NCBI GenBank assembly: GCA_002347095.1
Contig: DDWZ01000004.1
Location: 56,131-78,671 of the forward strand
Length of the DNA: 22,541 nucleotides
DNA from: Desulfobulbaceae bacterium UBA2273
GTDB taxonomy: Bacteria; Desulfobacterota; Desulfobulbia; Desulfobulbales; Desulfurivibrionaceae
Direction: 5' to 3'
How positions within the stretch are numbered: the stretch's first letter is position 1; each line of letters opens with the position of its first letter. The position numbers and the translations under genes are program-made. A model generated the notes under the pieces. It was not told the DNA's origin and searched no databases. It worked only from the letters and a program-made list of their open reading frames with translations. This document shows positions 1-6,709 of the stretch, piece after piece.

Positions 1-2
1 TT

Positions 3-1043
3 CTCGACGAGGATGAGATCGAAGAAGCCGAGGACGGCGAACCCGAAGAAACCGAGCTCTTGGCAGAGGAGGTGGAAATCCTCGAGGATGGAGAACTGGA
101 GGAGATCGAAGAAGCAACGGAACCCATGGAGGAAAAGCCCCATCAGCCGACGCCCCTGGAGGTGCTCTCGAAATACATCGAGGCGGATGAAGCGGTGAAC
201 CAGCAGGACTTGCTCCGGGAAACCCAGGAGGAGTTTATCAACCAGATCCTGGAGCGTTTCATGCCGAAATTCATCAAGATCCCGGCGGGGCACTATCTGG
301 TCGGTAGCGCCAGTCCCAAAGGGCTGGAACCTCCCCTGCGCAAGGTCATGCTCCAGGAGTTCTACCTTGGCCAAGCGCCCGTAACCAACGACCTGTTTGA
401 CATGTTTGTCCGGGAAACAGGCTATGCCACCGATGCGGAGGAAGCTGGCTACGGAATTGTCTTCGAGGGTCGCTGCACCAACAAGAGAGACCCGGAAACC
501 GGCAGGGAAATCTTCAGCCTGACCCGGGGAACCATTGCCCGCCATGTAAGCGGGGCCTCCTGGCGCCATCCTGCCGGTCCGGGCAGCTCCCTGGAAGGCA
601 GACACAACCACCCGGTGGTGCAGGTCAGCCACCACGATGCCATGGCCTTTGCCGCCTGGGCGGGAAAACGATTGCCCACGGAGGAGGAATGGGAAGCCGC
701 TGCCCGCGGCGCCAGCGGCCAGCTCTTTCCCTGGGGCGACACCTGGCTGGCCGATCTTGGCAATTTCGAGGCCGCCTGCCTCGGCGGCACAAGTCCGGTC
801 GAGCATTTCGGGCGCAAGGCCATGAGCCCCTACGGCATCTATGATTTATTGGGCAACGTTGCCGAATGGACCTCCTCCGTCCATGCCGGGCAGGCAGATT
901 CGCCGGAGGGGCGAGCAACGGAAAAAATATACATCCTCAAGGGCGGTTCCTGGATAACCGGCAGCATCGTGACCGCAGCCTGGCGCCAGATCGAACGGGG
1001 GAATTACTGGGCAAACACCATCGGCTTCCGGTGTGCTGTATAA
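3..1043 (+). CDS. SUMF1/FGE-fold domain protein with acidic N-terminal region (5' partial)
   Basis: The reading frame is open to the left edge, so the true start lies outside the window; a TTG at 60 is only an internal candidate. The first ~60 visible residues are dominated by Glu and Asp and look disordered. From about residue 70 counted from the TTG, a formylglycine-generating-enzyme (SUMF1) fold follows: an IPAGHYLVGS-type opening, APVTNDLFDMFVRETGY, RLPTEEEWEAAARG, PYGIYDLLGNVAEWT, LKGGSWITG and a C-terminal GFRCAV. Active FGEs have a Cys pair in the segment between the GGSW motif and the GFRC motif. Here that segment reads GSIVTAAWRQIERG with no cysteine, so sulfatase-activating oxidase activity is unlikely. 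I infer a non-catalytic or regulatory member of the family. No sulfatase gene is in view. Family assignment is firm; function is unknown. Confidence 0.85.
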   Translation, partial: LDEDEIEEAEDGEPEETELLAEEVEILEDGELEEIEEATEPMEEKPHQPTPLEVLSKYIEADEAVNQQDLLRETQEEFINQILERFMPKFIKIPAGHYLVGSASPKGLEPPLRKVMLQEFYLGQAPVTNDLFDMFVRETGYATDAEEAGYGIVFEGRCTNKRDPETGREIFSLTRGTIARHVSGASWRHPAGPGSSLEGRHNHPVVQVSHHDAMAFAAWAGKRLPTEEEWEAAARGASGQLFPWGDTWLADLGNFEAACLGGTSPVEHFGRKAMSPYGIYDLLGNVAEWTSSVHAGQADSPEGRATEKIYILKGGSWITGSIVTAAWRQIERGNYWANTIGFRCAV

Positions 1044-1055
1044 TAAAGAAGGAGC

Positions 1056-1145
1056 AAGGTTAAAGGCGAAAGGTTAAAGGTCCGAAGAAGAGGTGATACT
1101 TTTTCCTTTCGCCTTTAACCTTTGGCCTTTAGCCTTTCACCTTTC
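1056..1145. repeat. CCTTTNN heptamer repeat forming an 18-bp inverted repeat (possible bidirectional terminator)
   Basis: Between two convergent genes, 1056-1073 is perfectly complementary to 1105-1122 (18 bp, 31-base loop). Both arms are made of the same 7-base unit, CCTTTNN on the + strand. About 6.4 copies run from 1105 to about 1149 in one orientation, and about 3.5 copies lie at 1056-1080 in the opposite orientation. The right block overlaps the stop and last three codons of aroB. A runs and T runs next to the arms are modest, so termination is an inference from position. Confidence 0.7.
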
Positions 1146-2216
1146 ACCTAATATTTCATCAATCAGCTCCTCACTCACCGCATCGGTGATGACAACCTTG
1201 CCGATCTCGGTGGGCAACACGAAAAATGGCCGCCCGCCCACGGTTTTCTTGTCTGTTTTCAAAAATCCCTTGATATGTTGCGGGGAGAATTCTGCGGGAA
1301 TTTCCGTTGGCAGACCATAGTCGGCGATGAGTCCGCACACGGCATCAGCCTGATCCCGGGGGAAAATACCCTTGCCCACCGCCAGACGGCAGGCCGCCAC
1401 CATGCCCAACCCAACCGCCAGGCCGTGGGCCATGGCAAAGTTGGAAGCGGCCTCCACCGCATGCCCCAGGGTATGGCCGAAATTCAAGATGCGCCGCAGG
1501 TCGGCTTCACGTTCATCCGCCGCCACCACCGCCCCCTTGATCTCGCAACAACGGGCGATCACCTCTTCAAGCACGGGCAGATCCCTGCCCAGAATCGCCT
1601 GCCGCTGTTCGGCCAGAAAACGAAAGAACCCTGCGTCATAGATCACCCCGTACTTGATCACCTCGGCCAATCCGTTCAATAGCTCGGCCGGCGGCAACGA
1701 GAGCAGAACACTGCTGTCGATGTATACGCAGCGGGGCTGATAGAAAGCGCCCACCAGATTCTTGCCCTCCGGGATATCGACCCCGGTCTTGCCCCCCACC
1801 GAGCTGTCCACCTGGGCCAGAAGGGTGGTGGGAATCTGGATAAATGGGATGCCCCGCATGTAGATGGCGGCAAGAAATCCGGTGATATCCCCGGTTACAC
1901 CGCCCCCAAGAGCGACGAGCGCGTCTTTTCGGTCCACCCCCAGTTGGGCGAGCCTGCTTGCCAGTTCGGCAACCGTGGCCAGATGCTTGCTTGCCTCGCC
2001 CTGTGGAAAGGTGATGAGCTCCGCGGAAATCCCTGCCGCAGCCAAAGAGTCCATGAGCCTGCCGCCCAGAATCCCGGCGACATGGGAATCCGCCACAACC
2101 ACATACCGCTTGGCAATCCCGCGCTGCTTGAGATCCGCGCCGATTGAGGCGAGGATGCCGTTTTCGATCACGATATCGTAAGCCCTGTCGCCCAGACCCA
2201 CCCGAATTGTCCGCAT
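1137..2216 (-). CDS. aroB: 3-dehydroquinate synthase
   Basis: The protein has 359 residues, the usual length for AroB, the NAD- and metal-dependent cytoplasmic enzyme that converts DAHP to 3-dehydroquinate in the shikimate pathway. Visible motifs are the glycine-rich GGGVTGDITGFLAA, TTLLAQVDSSVGGKTG, the metal-ligand region NFGHTLGHAVE and a matching C-terminal domain. The N-terminus MRTIRVGLGDRAYDI aligns with normal AroB starts, so the ATG is kept even though a GGAG touches it with no spacer; an AAGGCGG a few bases further up may serve instead. The last codons lie in the heptamer repeat that continues downstream. No other shikimate gene is adjacent. It is transcribed away from the winged-helix gene at 2401. 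Confidence 0.97.
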   Translation of the reverse strand: MRTIRVGLGDRAYDIVIENGILASIGADLKQRGIAKRYVVVADSHVAGILGGRLMDSLAAAGISAELITFPQGEASKHLATVAELASRLAQLGVDRKDALVALGGGVTGDITGFLAAIYMRGIPFIQIPTTLLAQVDSSVGGKTGVDIPEGKNLVGAFYQPRCVYIDSSVLLSLPPAELLNGLAEVIKYGVIYDAGFFRFLAEQRQAILGRDLPVLEEVIARCCEIKGAVVAADEREADLRRILNFGHTLGHAVEAASNFAMAHGLAVGLGMVAACRLAVGKGIFPRDQADAVCGLIADYGLPTEIPAEFSPQHIKGFLKTDKKTVGGRPFFVLPTEIGKVVITDAVSEELIDEILGER

Positions 2217-2320
2217 CTCCTACCGCCTTTCGGAGTCTCGACTCCGTCTCGCTTATCCGACTTTTTCCTTCCCAATAAACCGGACTACCCTATAAAAAAT
2301 CACGCAAGATTGCAACCTTC

Positions 2321-2348
2321 TTGACAAGTCCGGCAGTATCACTAGACT
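2321..2348 (+). promoter_or_regulatory. Sigma-70-like promoter for the winged-helix gene
   Basis: TTGACA at 2321-2326 is followed after 16 bases by TAGACT at 2343-2348. The start codon at 2401 is about 45 bases below the predicted transcription start. The perfect -35 box sits in the 184-base gap shared with the divergent aroB gene, whose own promoter I could not fix with confidence (a TATAGG on the minus strand near 2290 is a weak -10 candidate). Confidence 0.6.
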
Positions 2349-2400
2349 GAGTAAAGGAATGTTCCAACAAACCACATCGAGTTACGGGAGGCACAACATC

Positions 2401-2871
2401 ATGGCAGCATCAAAAAACAAATCCGCGTTGACCGAGGCAGGGAAAAAGGTGGGAAAGGCCTTGGCCAGATCGGGCCATACCATGGAAGAAACCGGCAACA
2501 AGATGAAGAAAGCCGCGGAAAAGATCGTTAAAAAAGCAGTGAAAAAAACGGAGAAAACCGTGGAGTCCGCCATCGGCAAGGTAAAAAAAGAAGTGAATGA
2601 ACTCACCCACAAAAAACCCGCCTGCACAACATCGGAAAAATCCCCTCTGTTCAAGCCGGGGAAAGGCATGACCGTGGAAGGCCAGATCGGCTTCCTGGCA
2701 GGAGACATCTTTGAATACCTGAACGAAAACGGCCCGGCCACGGTGGAAAAGATCGCCTGCGCCATGAAAAATCGAGGGAGCAGTGCGCTCCTTGGCGCGG
2801 CGCTGGGCTGGCTGGCCCGGGAGGCCAAGATCTCCTTCTCCAAGGACGGCGCCAAGATTTCAGTTCTCTGA
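2401..2871 (+). CDS. Lysine-rich protein with C-terminal winged-helix (DUF2582-like) domain
   Basis: A GGGAGG nine bases upstream selects the ATG at 2401 (156 residues) over an in-frame upstream codon at 2359. Residues 1-75 are rich in Lys, Ala and Glu (repeated KK, KKA and KKT patterns such as KKAVKKTEKTVESAIGKVKK) and would form a basic amphipathic helix or disordered tail. Residues ~88-156 resemble the small winged helix-turn-helix family DUF2582: TVEGQIGFLAGDIFEYLNE, then GPATVEKIACAMKN, then LLGAALGWLAREAKI and a short beta wing. A basic tail joined to a winged helix recalls histone H1, so a nucleoid or DNA-binding role is possible but unproven. It has its own promoter and ends at a strong terminator, so it is probably monocistronic. 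Confidence 0.8.
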   Translation: MAASKNKSALTEAGKKVGKALARSGHTMEETGNKMKKAAEKIVKKAVKKTEKTVESAIGKVKKEVNELTHKKPACTTSEKSPLFKPGKGMTVEGQIGFLAGDIFEYLNENGPATVEKIACAMKNRGSSALLGAALGWLAREAKISFSKDGAKISVL

Positions 2872-2900
2872 TTCCGCTTGACCAACAACAAAACATCCAC

Positions 2901-2936
2901 AAAAAAAAGGAGATGCCTTTCGGCATCTCCTTTTTT
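2901..2936. terminator. Bidirectional intrinsic terminator
   Basis: Nine-base-pair stem GGAGATGCC/GGCATCTCC (2909-2917 with 2922-2930), four-base loop, T6 on the right and A8 on the left. It lies between the convergent winged-helix gene and sat and suits both strands. Confidence 0.92.
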
Positions 2937-2963
2937 CATATACGAAAATTCAGTACTGCGATC

Positions 2964-4241
2964 TTACATTGCAGCGCCGGAAGCAGCACCCTGCATCTTG
3001 ACCTCTACCTTCTCGGTCAGACCCTGGTAGTACTCCTTCAGGATAACGAGAACCTCGTCGCGGCCGAAATGGGGAACAATCTCGGCGCCCTCGGAAAGGG
3101 CCTTGCGCAGCTTGGTGCCGGAGAGGATAACGCGATCCTCCTTGGAATGCGGGCAGGTGCGCAGGGAAGCCATACCGTCGCACTTGTGGCAGTAGAAGGT
3201 CCAGTCAATCTTGAGAGGCATGCACTTCAGAGCCTTGCCTTCGGCCAAGTTCTGGGGGATCTTGTCGAAAATGGTCTGCGCCTCGAACAAGCCGTAGAAG
3301 TCGCCAACGCCGGCATGGTCACGACCGATGATCATCTTGGTGATGCCGTAGTTCTGACGGAAGGTAGCGTGGAGCAGAGCCTCACGGGGACCGGCGTAAC
3401 GCATATCCAGGGGGTAACCGGCCTGAATAACGTTGTCTTTTACGAAGTAGTGCTCAACCAGACAGTCGATAGCCTTTACGCGAACCTCAGCGGGGATATC
3501 GCCCTTCTTCAGGTTGCCGATCAGAGAGTGGATCAGAACGCCGTCGCATACCTCGATGGCGATCTTGGCCAGGAACTCATGGGAGCGATGCATGGGGTTA
3601 CGGAGCTGCAGGGCAGCAACGTCGGACCAGCCGCGCTCTTCGAACATGGCGCGAACTTCAGCGGGGGTCAGGTACACGCCCTTGTACTTGGCGGGATATT
3701 CGCCCTCGGAGAGAACCTTTACCGGACCGGCCAGGTTTACTTCCTTCTGAGCCATAACCATCTTGACGCCCGGATGATCTTCCATGGCGATCTTCCAGAA
3801 CTTGTCGTCTGCAGACTCTTCGCCTTCGCCCTTGAAGACCTTCTCGCACTCCCACTTCTTGTCCGCCTCGGTCATCTCGAACTTCTCGGTGATCTTCATG
3901 GTGGCGTAAACCTCGCCATCAGCCTCAAGGGCAACTTCGTCGCCAACCTTGATCGCGTCGGCGTCGGCCTTGGAAACATCCAGGGTGATGGGCAGGGGCC
4001 AGAAGGTGCCGTCAGCCATGGTGAAATTCTCAACAACGCCCTTCCAGTCAGCCTTGCCCATGAAGCCATTCAGCGGAGAAAAGCCGCCGATGCCCATCAT
4101 GATCAAGTCGCCTTTGGCGCGGGCGCTGATTTTGATTTTCTTCAGGCCTTTGGCCTTTTCCTGCTCAGCGGTACGCTCGTTGCCATGCAACAGACAACAT
4201 ACCAGACCTTTTCCACCATGGGGAGCGACTAACTTAGACAT
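2964..4241 (-). CDS. sat: Sulfate adenylyltransferase (ATP sulfurylase), dissimilatory type
   Basis: This 425-residue enzyme makes APS and pyrophosphate from sulfate and ATP, the activation step of dissimilatory sulfate reduction in the cytoplasm. Visible motifs are [11 protein letters not shown] at 212-222 (nucleotide-binding QxRNPxHxxH signature), [12 protein letters not shown] at 306-317, and a zinc-site cluster with Cys340, Cys351, Cys354, Cys363 and His365. These are followed by the [10 protein letters not shown] segment of the C-terminal part. There is no APS-kinase extension. The start is supported by AAGGAG about eight bases upstream. It is a single-gene unit with its own promoter and terminator; aprAB and qmo are not in view. 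The coding strand prefers AAG, CTG and GAG codons strongly, as expected for a highly expressed gene. Confidence 0.98.
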   Translation of the reverse strand: MSKLVAPHGGKGLVCCLLHGNERTAEQEKAKGLKKIKISARAKGDLIMMGIGGFSPLNGFMGKADWKGVVENFTMADGTFWPLPITLDVSKADADAIKVGDEVALEADGEVYATMKITEKFEMTEADKKWECEKVFKGEGEESADDKFWKIAMEDHPGVKMVMAQKEVNLAGPVKVLSEGEYPAKYKGVYLTPAEVRAMFEERGWSDVAALQLRNPMHRSHEFLAKIAIEVCDGVLIHSLIGNLKKGDIPAEVRVKAIDCLVEHYFVKDNVIQAGYPLDMRYAGPREALLHATFRQNYGITKMIIGRDHAGVGDFYGLFEAQTIFDKIPQNLAEGKALKCMPLKIDWTFYCHKCDGMASLRTCPHSKEDRVILSGTKLRKALSEGAEIVPHFGRDEVLVILKEYYQGLTEKVEVKMQGAASGAAM

Positions 4242-4283
4242 GATCGAGTCTCCTTGTTATAAATGATAAAAATATTGAAAGAA

Positions 4284-4299
4284 TGCACAATTGCACAAT
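4284..4299. repeat. Tandem 8-mer in the sat leader
   Basis: TGCACAAT occurs twice head to tail in the predicted 5' untranslated region of sat. It could bind a regulator or be chance in AT-rich DNA. Confidence 0.4.
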
Positions 4300-4324
4300 G
4301 AACACGGATTCAGTTTGACGATCA

Positions 4325-4353
4325 GGTATACGAGAGGCCCCAATAATTGTCAA
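4325..4353 (-). promoter_or_regulatory. sat: Promoter of sat
   Basis: On the minus strand a perfect TTGACA (4348-4353) is followed after 17 bases by TATACC (4325-4330). The predicted start near 4318 gives a leader of about 75 bases before the sat ATG. Confidence 0.75.
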
Positions 4354-4586
4354 GAAAAAAGTCTTGGGGAAAAAGCGGAAAAGTGTTGGGATTTGTCGCC
4401 CTAGGCCAATAGTCCTTGGTGGACTAGCAACAAAAAAATTTGGTTACTCCGCTAATCTCAGCTAGTTTTTTCGTCATTCCGGCGGAGGCCGGAATGACTT
4501 GTTACGCAAGTAAGGCATTCAAAGCACGCACGATCAACTGGTTGGGCATGGAACCCGTGTGCTGGCTGAAATTCGATGGTTATCAG
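4354..4586. other. Gene-free spacer upstream of sat
   Basis: No ORF with a plausible start and ribosome site was found here. The stretch contains the palindromic repeat at 4473-4498, a weak six-base-pair hairpin at 4410-4426 (TAGTCC/GGACTA) next to an A7 run, and otherwise unremarkable sequence between the sat promoter and the terminator of the flagellar operon. Confidence 0.6.
4473..4498. repeat. REP-like perfect palindrome (GTCATTCC type)
   Basis: GTCATTCCGGC and GCCGGAATGAC form an 11-bp perfect stem with a GGAG loop. The GTCATTCC end is shared with the larger repeat at 5771-5861, so both may belong to one dispersed repeat family. Confidence 0.65.
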
Positions 4587-4611
4587 AAAAAAAAGCCCCG
4601 GAACCGGGGCT
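4587..4611 (-). terminator. Terminator of the flagellar operon
   Basis: On the minus strand AGCCCCGG/CCGGGGCT forms a GC-rich stem (4594-4601 with 4604-4611) followed by an eight-base T run. It lies about 30 bases below the stop codon of the gene ending at 4642. Confidence 0.9.
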
Positions 4612-4641
4612 GAGACAAAGGCTTGTATTCGATCACTTCCC

Positions 4642-5208
4642 TCAGGCTCTCACATCGACCAGCGCGCCACCCAACTCATTGATCCTGGCATCGATCATCT
4701 CCAGGGCCTTGGCCAAGGTCTGGTAGCTGATCTCGGGTAGCTTTCCGCCCCAGGCATGTTCCGCATCCTGAAACCCTTGCTGAACACCCTCACGCCCGGC
4801 CTGCAATCTCTCCAGGCTATCGCCGCCTCCGGCCAAAACAAAACCGGCGATGCGCTCTGCCGTCTTTGTCACGCCAAAGTAGCCGTCCTCGGCGATCAGG
4901 GTCTGCGCCTCGGTGGGGCTCAATTCAGCCAAGGACTTACCATTATACTGGAGCTTTTCCAGATCAAGCCCCTCTCCGGCAACCCGCTGCGATACGCCGG
5001 ACTGGATCGCGAAACCTTCGGCGCCCTTGCTCTTTACCACCAGCAGAAAATCGACAATTTTCGCCTTCATGGCAAGAGACGCATCCGCAACCTCAGCCTG
5101 TCCCGAGGCTTGTCCGCGTTTTTCCTTGACAGGCTGTTCTTTGACAAGTTTATCCTGCCTCGCCTTGAAAGGCTGGCCCGGCAATGGAGTTTTCCCGATC
5201 TCCGTCAT
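4642..5208 (-). CDS. Conserved flagellar-locus protein, resembles DUF5610 family
   Basis: The ATG at 5208 is chosen because GGAGG lies six bases upstream; the frame is open further but has no ribosome site there. The protein has 188 residues. The first ~60 are charged and probably disordered (Lys/Gln/Glu rich). The C-terminal ~80 residues contain TKTAERIAGFVL, then a GREGVQQGFQDAEHAWGG-like segment and an ISYQTLAKALEMIDARINEL helix. That order (AERI, G-x-x-x-GF-x-x-A, helix with ID) resembles the DUF5610 family, which is often near flagellar genes, but I cannot confirm the match. It is the last gene of the fliC operon, 99 bases below flaG and just before the terminator. Its function is unknown. 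Confidence 0.75.
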   Translation of the reverse strand: MTEIGKTPLPGQPFKARQDKLVKEQPVKEKRGQASGQAEVADASLAMKAKIVDFLLVVKSKGAEGFAIQSGVSQRVAGEGLDLEKLQYNGKSLAELSPTEAQTLIAEDGYFGVTKTAERIAGFVLAGGGDSLERLQAGREGVQQGFQDAEHAWGGKLPEISYQTLAKALEMIDARINELGGALVDVRA

Positions 5209-5307
5209 GATCCACCTCCATGGTAAGAGTTGCTCGGCACTAAAGATTGCCAGCCCTGCCGCATGCCGGTGCGAACATCCCAAGTATACGGACTTTCTAC
5301 CGCGCAA

Positions 5308-5721
5308 TCAGGCTTTTTCGTCAAACAAAAGCCCGGAGAGTTCTTCCAGCTTCTTTCTGAGCTTGACCACATCCTCAGAGGGAATCTGCCGGATCAAATC
5401 GCCGCTTTCTTTGTCGGTAACCTTGACAACGATGTCTTCCGCCACCTTGTCCATGGCAAATTGCAGATTGGTGCCCATCTGATCCATACGGGCCTGAACC
5501 TCGTTCAGCGCATCCTCCAGCTCGGCACGGGAAGTTTTGCTTTTGCCCCGATCTTCTTCGCGGCGCAACCGCTTCTCATCCAAAGCATTCCGCGCGGCCT
5601 CCGCGCTTCTTTCCACCGGCCGGACCTGGGCTTTCACCTGTGCCTCTCGATCCACCGGCTGCGCGGGAACTCCACTCACAATCTCCCGGCTCATCTCTGG
5701 CCTGACGTTTGCGATATCCAT
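5308..5721 (-). CDS. flaG: FlaG family protein
   Basis: The 137-residue protein starts at the ATG preceded by GGAGG with a six-base spacer. Residues 1-65 are a variable charged leader. Residues ~70-137 hold the FlaG domain: a helix ending in NLQFAMDKVAEDIVVKVTDK, then ESGDLIRQIPSEDVVKLRKKLEEL. This matches the pattern L-x-F-x-x-D-x-x-x-x-x-x-V-x-V-x-D-x-x-T/S-x-x-x-I-R-Q-I-P-x-E of that family. FlaG proteins influence flagellar filament length in several bacteria, though the mechanism is unclear. It lies downstream of the fliS/FliT-like genes and is separated from them by a repeat element. Confidence 0.93.
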   Translation of the reverse strand: MDIANVRPEMSREIVSGVPAQPVDREAQVKAQVRPVERSAEAARNALDEKRLRREEDRGKSKTSRAELEDALNEVQARMDQMGTNLQFAMDKVAEDIVVKVTDKESGDLIRQIPSEDVVKLRKKLEELSGLLFDEKA

Positions 5722-5770
5722 AATCAACCTCCACTCCTCAAAATTGCCTCGGTGATTAAATGTGTAAACC

Positions 5771-5861
5771 GTCATTCCCACGAAGAGTCTGCCCTCGGCC
5801 AGATCGGAGACGGGGCGGGAGTCCAGGGGGTGGATGCCCGACTAAAAAATTCGGGCATGAC
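5771..5861. repeat. MITE-like repeat element with GTCAT termini
   Basis: The 91-base segment begins GTCATTCCC and ends GGGCATGAC, so its termini are inverted repeats matching 8 of 9. An internal perfect 8-bp stem, ATGCCCGA/TCGGGCAT (5834-5841 with 5851-5858), closes its right end, and a G-rich block with GGGAGTCCAGGGGG lies in the middle. It occupies the gap between flaG and the FliT-like gene and contains no ORF. It resembles dispersed GTCATTCCC...GGGCATGAC repeats common in related genomes; that comparison is from memory. Confidence 0.65.
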
Positions 5862-5889
5862 TCATTTAATCCCTGCTCAATAAACAATT

Positions 5890-6201
5890 TCAAACATTGC
5901 CGACGAACCGGCCATACGCCTTTTCCAACCGCTTGCCTTTGCGGATTACATCCATATCCTTCTTCAGCGTAGCCAGCTTGCGGAGCGCCTGCTCCCGGCA
6001 ACGCTTTTCGCATTCCTGAATCTTCTCGATGAGCGCAATTGCCTCTTGCGAAGCCTGCTCCCCTTGCGCCTCGATCGCGGCAAAGGCCTCGGCACGACGG
6101 ACCCGAAGCTCCTCCAACCGAGCATGGTCATCGGTGGGGATAACGGTCTCTATCTCCTCGGTGAGCTCAAGAATCCACTTGTACATCGCTCCACCCATCA
6201 T
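5890..6201 (-). CDS. FliT-like small helical protein downstream of fliS
   Basis: The protein has up to 103 residues and is all helical: YKWILELTEEIETVI, then LEELRVRRAEAFAAIEAQ, then a long charged helix with Gln, Arg and two Cys (ECEKRCREQA). Small helical proteins directly downstream of fliS are commonly FliT, the FliD export chaperone, and the size and position fit, but sequence similarity is too weak to name it. Start choice is uncertain. ATG codons lie at 6201 and 6198 with only GGGG beside them. The one at 6186 (MYKWIL) has GGTGGAG but a two-base spacer. The stop of fliS lies 18 bases upstream, so the two are probably co-transcribed. Confidence 0.75.
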   Translation of the reverse strand: MMGGAMYKWILELTEEIETVIPTDDHARLEELRVRRAEAFAAIEAQGEQASQEAIALIEKIQECEKRCREQALRKLATLKKDMDVIRKGKRLEKAYGRFVGNV

Positions 6202-6219
6202 CCCCGGAACAACCGAGGC

Positions 6220-6681
6220 TTAATAATTGATCGCCTTAAAGCCCATGTCAGTATTATCCGCGACATAGCCAACTGCATCATCCGCCGACTTTGCCTCCGA
6301 CTTTTTTCCCTTGGCGATCTCGGTCCACGCCTCAAGCAGGGGCTCCACCACCTTCAGGGCCTCCTCGATCTTCTGCGTGTCGTTTTTCAAATTAGCCATG
6401 AGTAAGTCGGACACCAGATAATCATACAAATCGTTCAGGTTTGCGGCGATTTCGCCGCCCTGCTCCATGTCCAACGAAGCTTGCAGCTCAAGAACGATGG
6501 CAAGAGCCCGACTCAGATGTTCCGCCTTTTTCGCGATATTCCCGTCATTGATTTCTTCAATGGCCGCCTGCAACCTGATACGTAAGGCCTCGTATAGCTT
6601 CACCACGATCTCTTCCCGGCTCAGGTTCTCCAGGTTATTTTTCACATAGGCGGCACGAGCGTTCTTCGCGTAAGCATTCAT
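6220..6681 (-). CDS. fliS: Flagellar export chaperone FliS
   Basis: FliS binds unpolymerised flagellin in the cytoplasm and delivers it to the flagellar export machine. The start MNAYAKNARAAYVKN is typical of the family, and AAGGG lies eight bases upstream. The frame stays open to 6732, but the upstream codons encode a non-family leader. Visible signatures are the tyrosine-rich N-terminus, LSREEIVVKLYEALRIRLQAA and a four-helix bundle ending in VVEPLLEAWTEIA near residue 125. About 25 residues follow that most FliS proteins lack, with Lys/Ala/Asp-rich sequence ending DMGFKAINY. It lies 28 bases below fliD in the filament operon. Confidence 0.95.
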   Translation of the reverse strand: MNAYAKNARAAYVKNNLENLSREEIVVKLYEALRIRLQAAIEEINDGNIAKKAEHLSRALAIVLELQASLDMEQGGEIAANLNDLYDYLVSDLLMANLKNDTQKIEEALKVVEPLLEAWTEIAKGKKSEAKSADDAVGYVADNTDMGFKAINY

Positions 6682-6709
6682 AGAGAGTACCCTTTTGGCA
6701 ATTAAAGTT

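Noticed and set aside
1056..1149. Heptamer array as a CRISPR
   Set aside because: The unit is 7 bases with no spacers, and no cas genes are present.
2913..4232. Long + strand ORF (439 residues) opposite sat
   Set aside because: It mirrors the sat codons, has no family features, and sat on the other strand is certain. Long antisense frames are expected from strongly biased codon use.
4410..4426. Six-base-pair hairpin next to an A7 run as a terminator
   Set aside because: The stem is short and weak, and no gene ends next to it.
5209..5307. Extension of the DUF5610-like protein upstream of its ATG
   Set aside because: The open frame there has no ribosome site, whereas GGAGG precedes the ATG at 5208.
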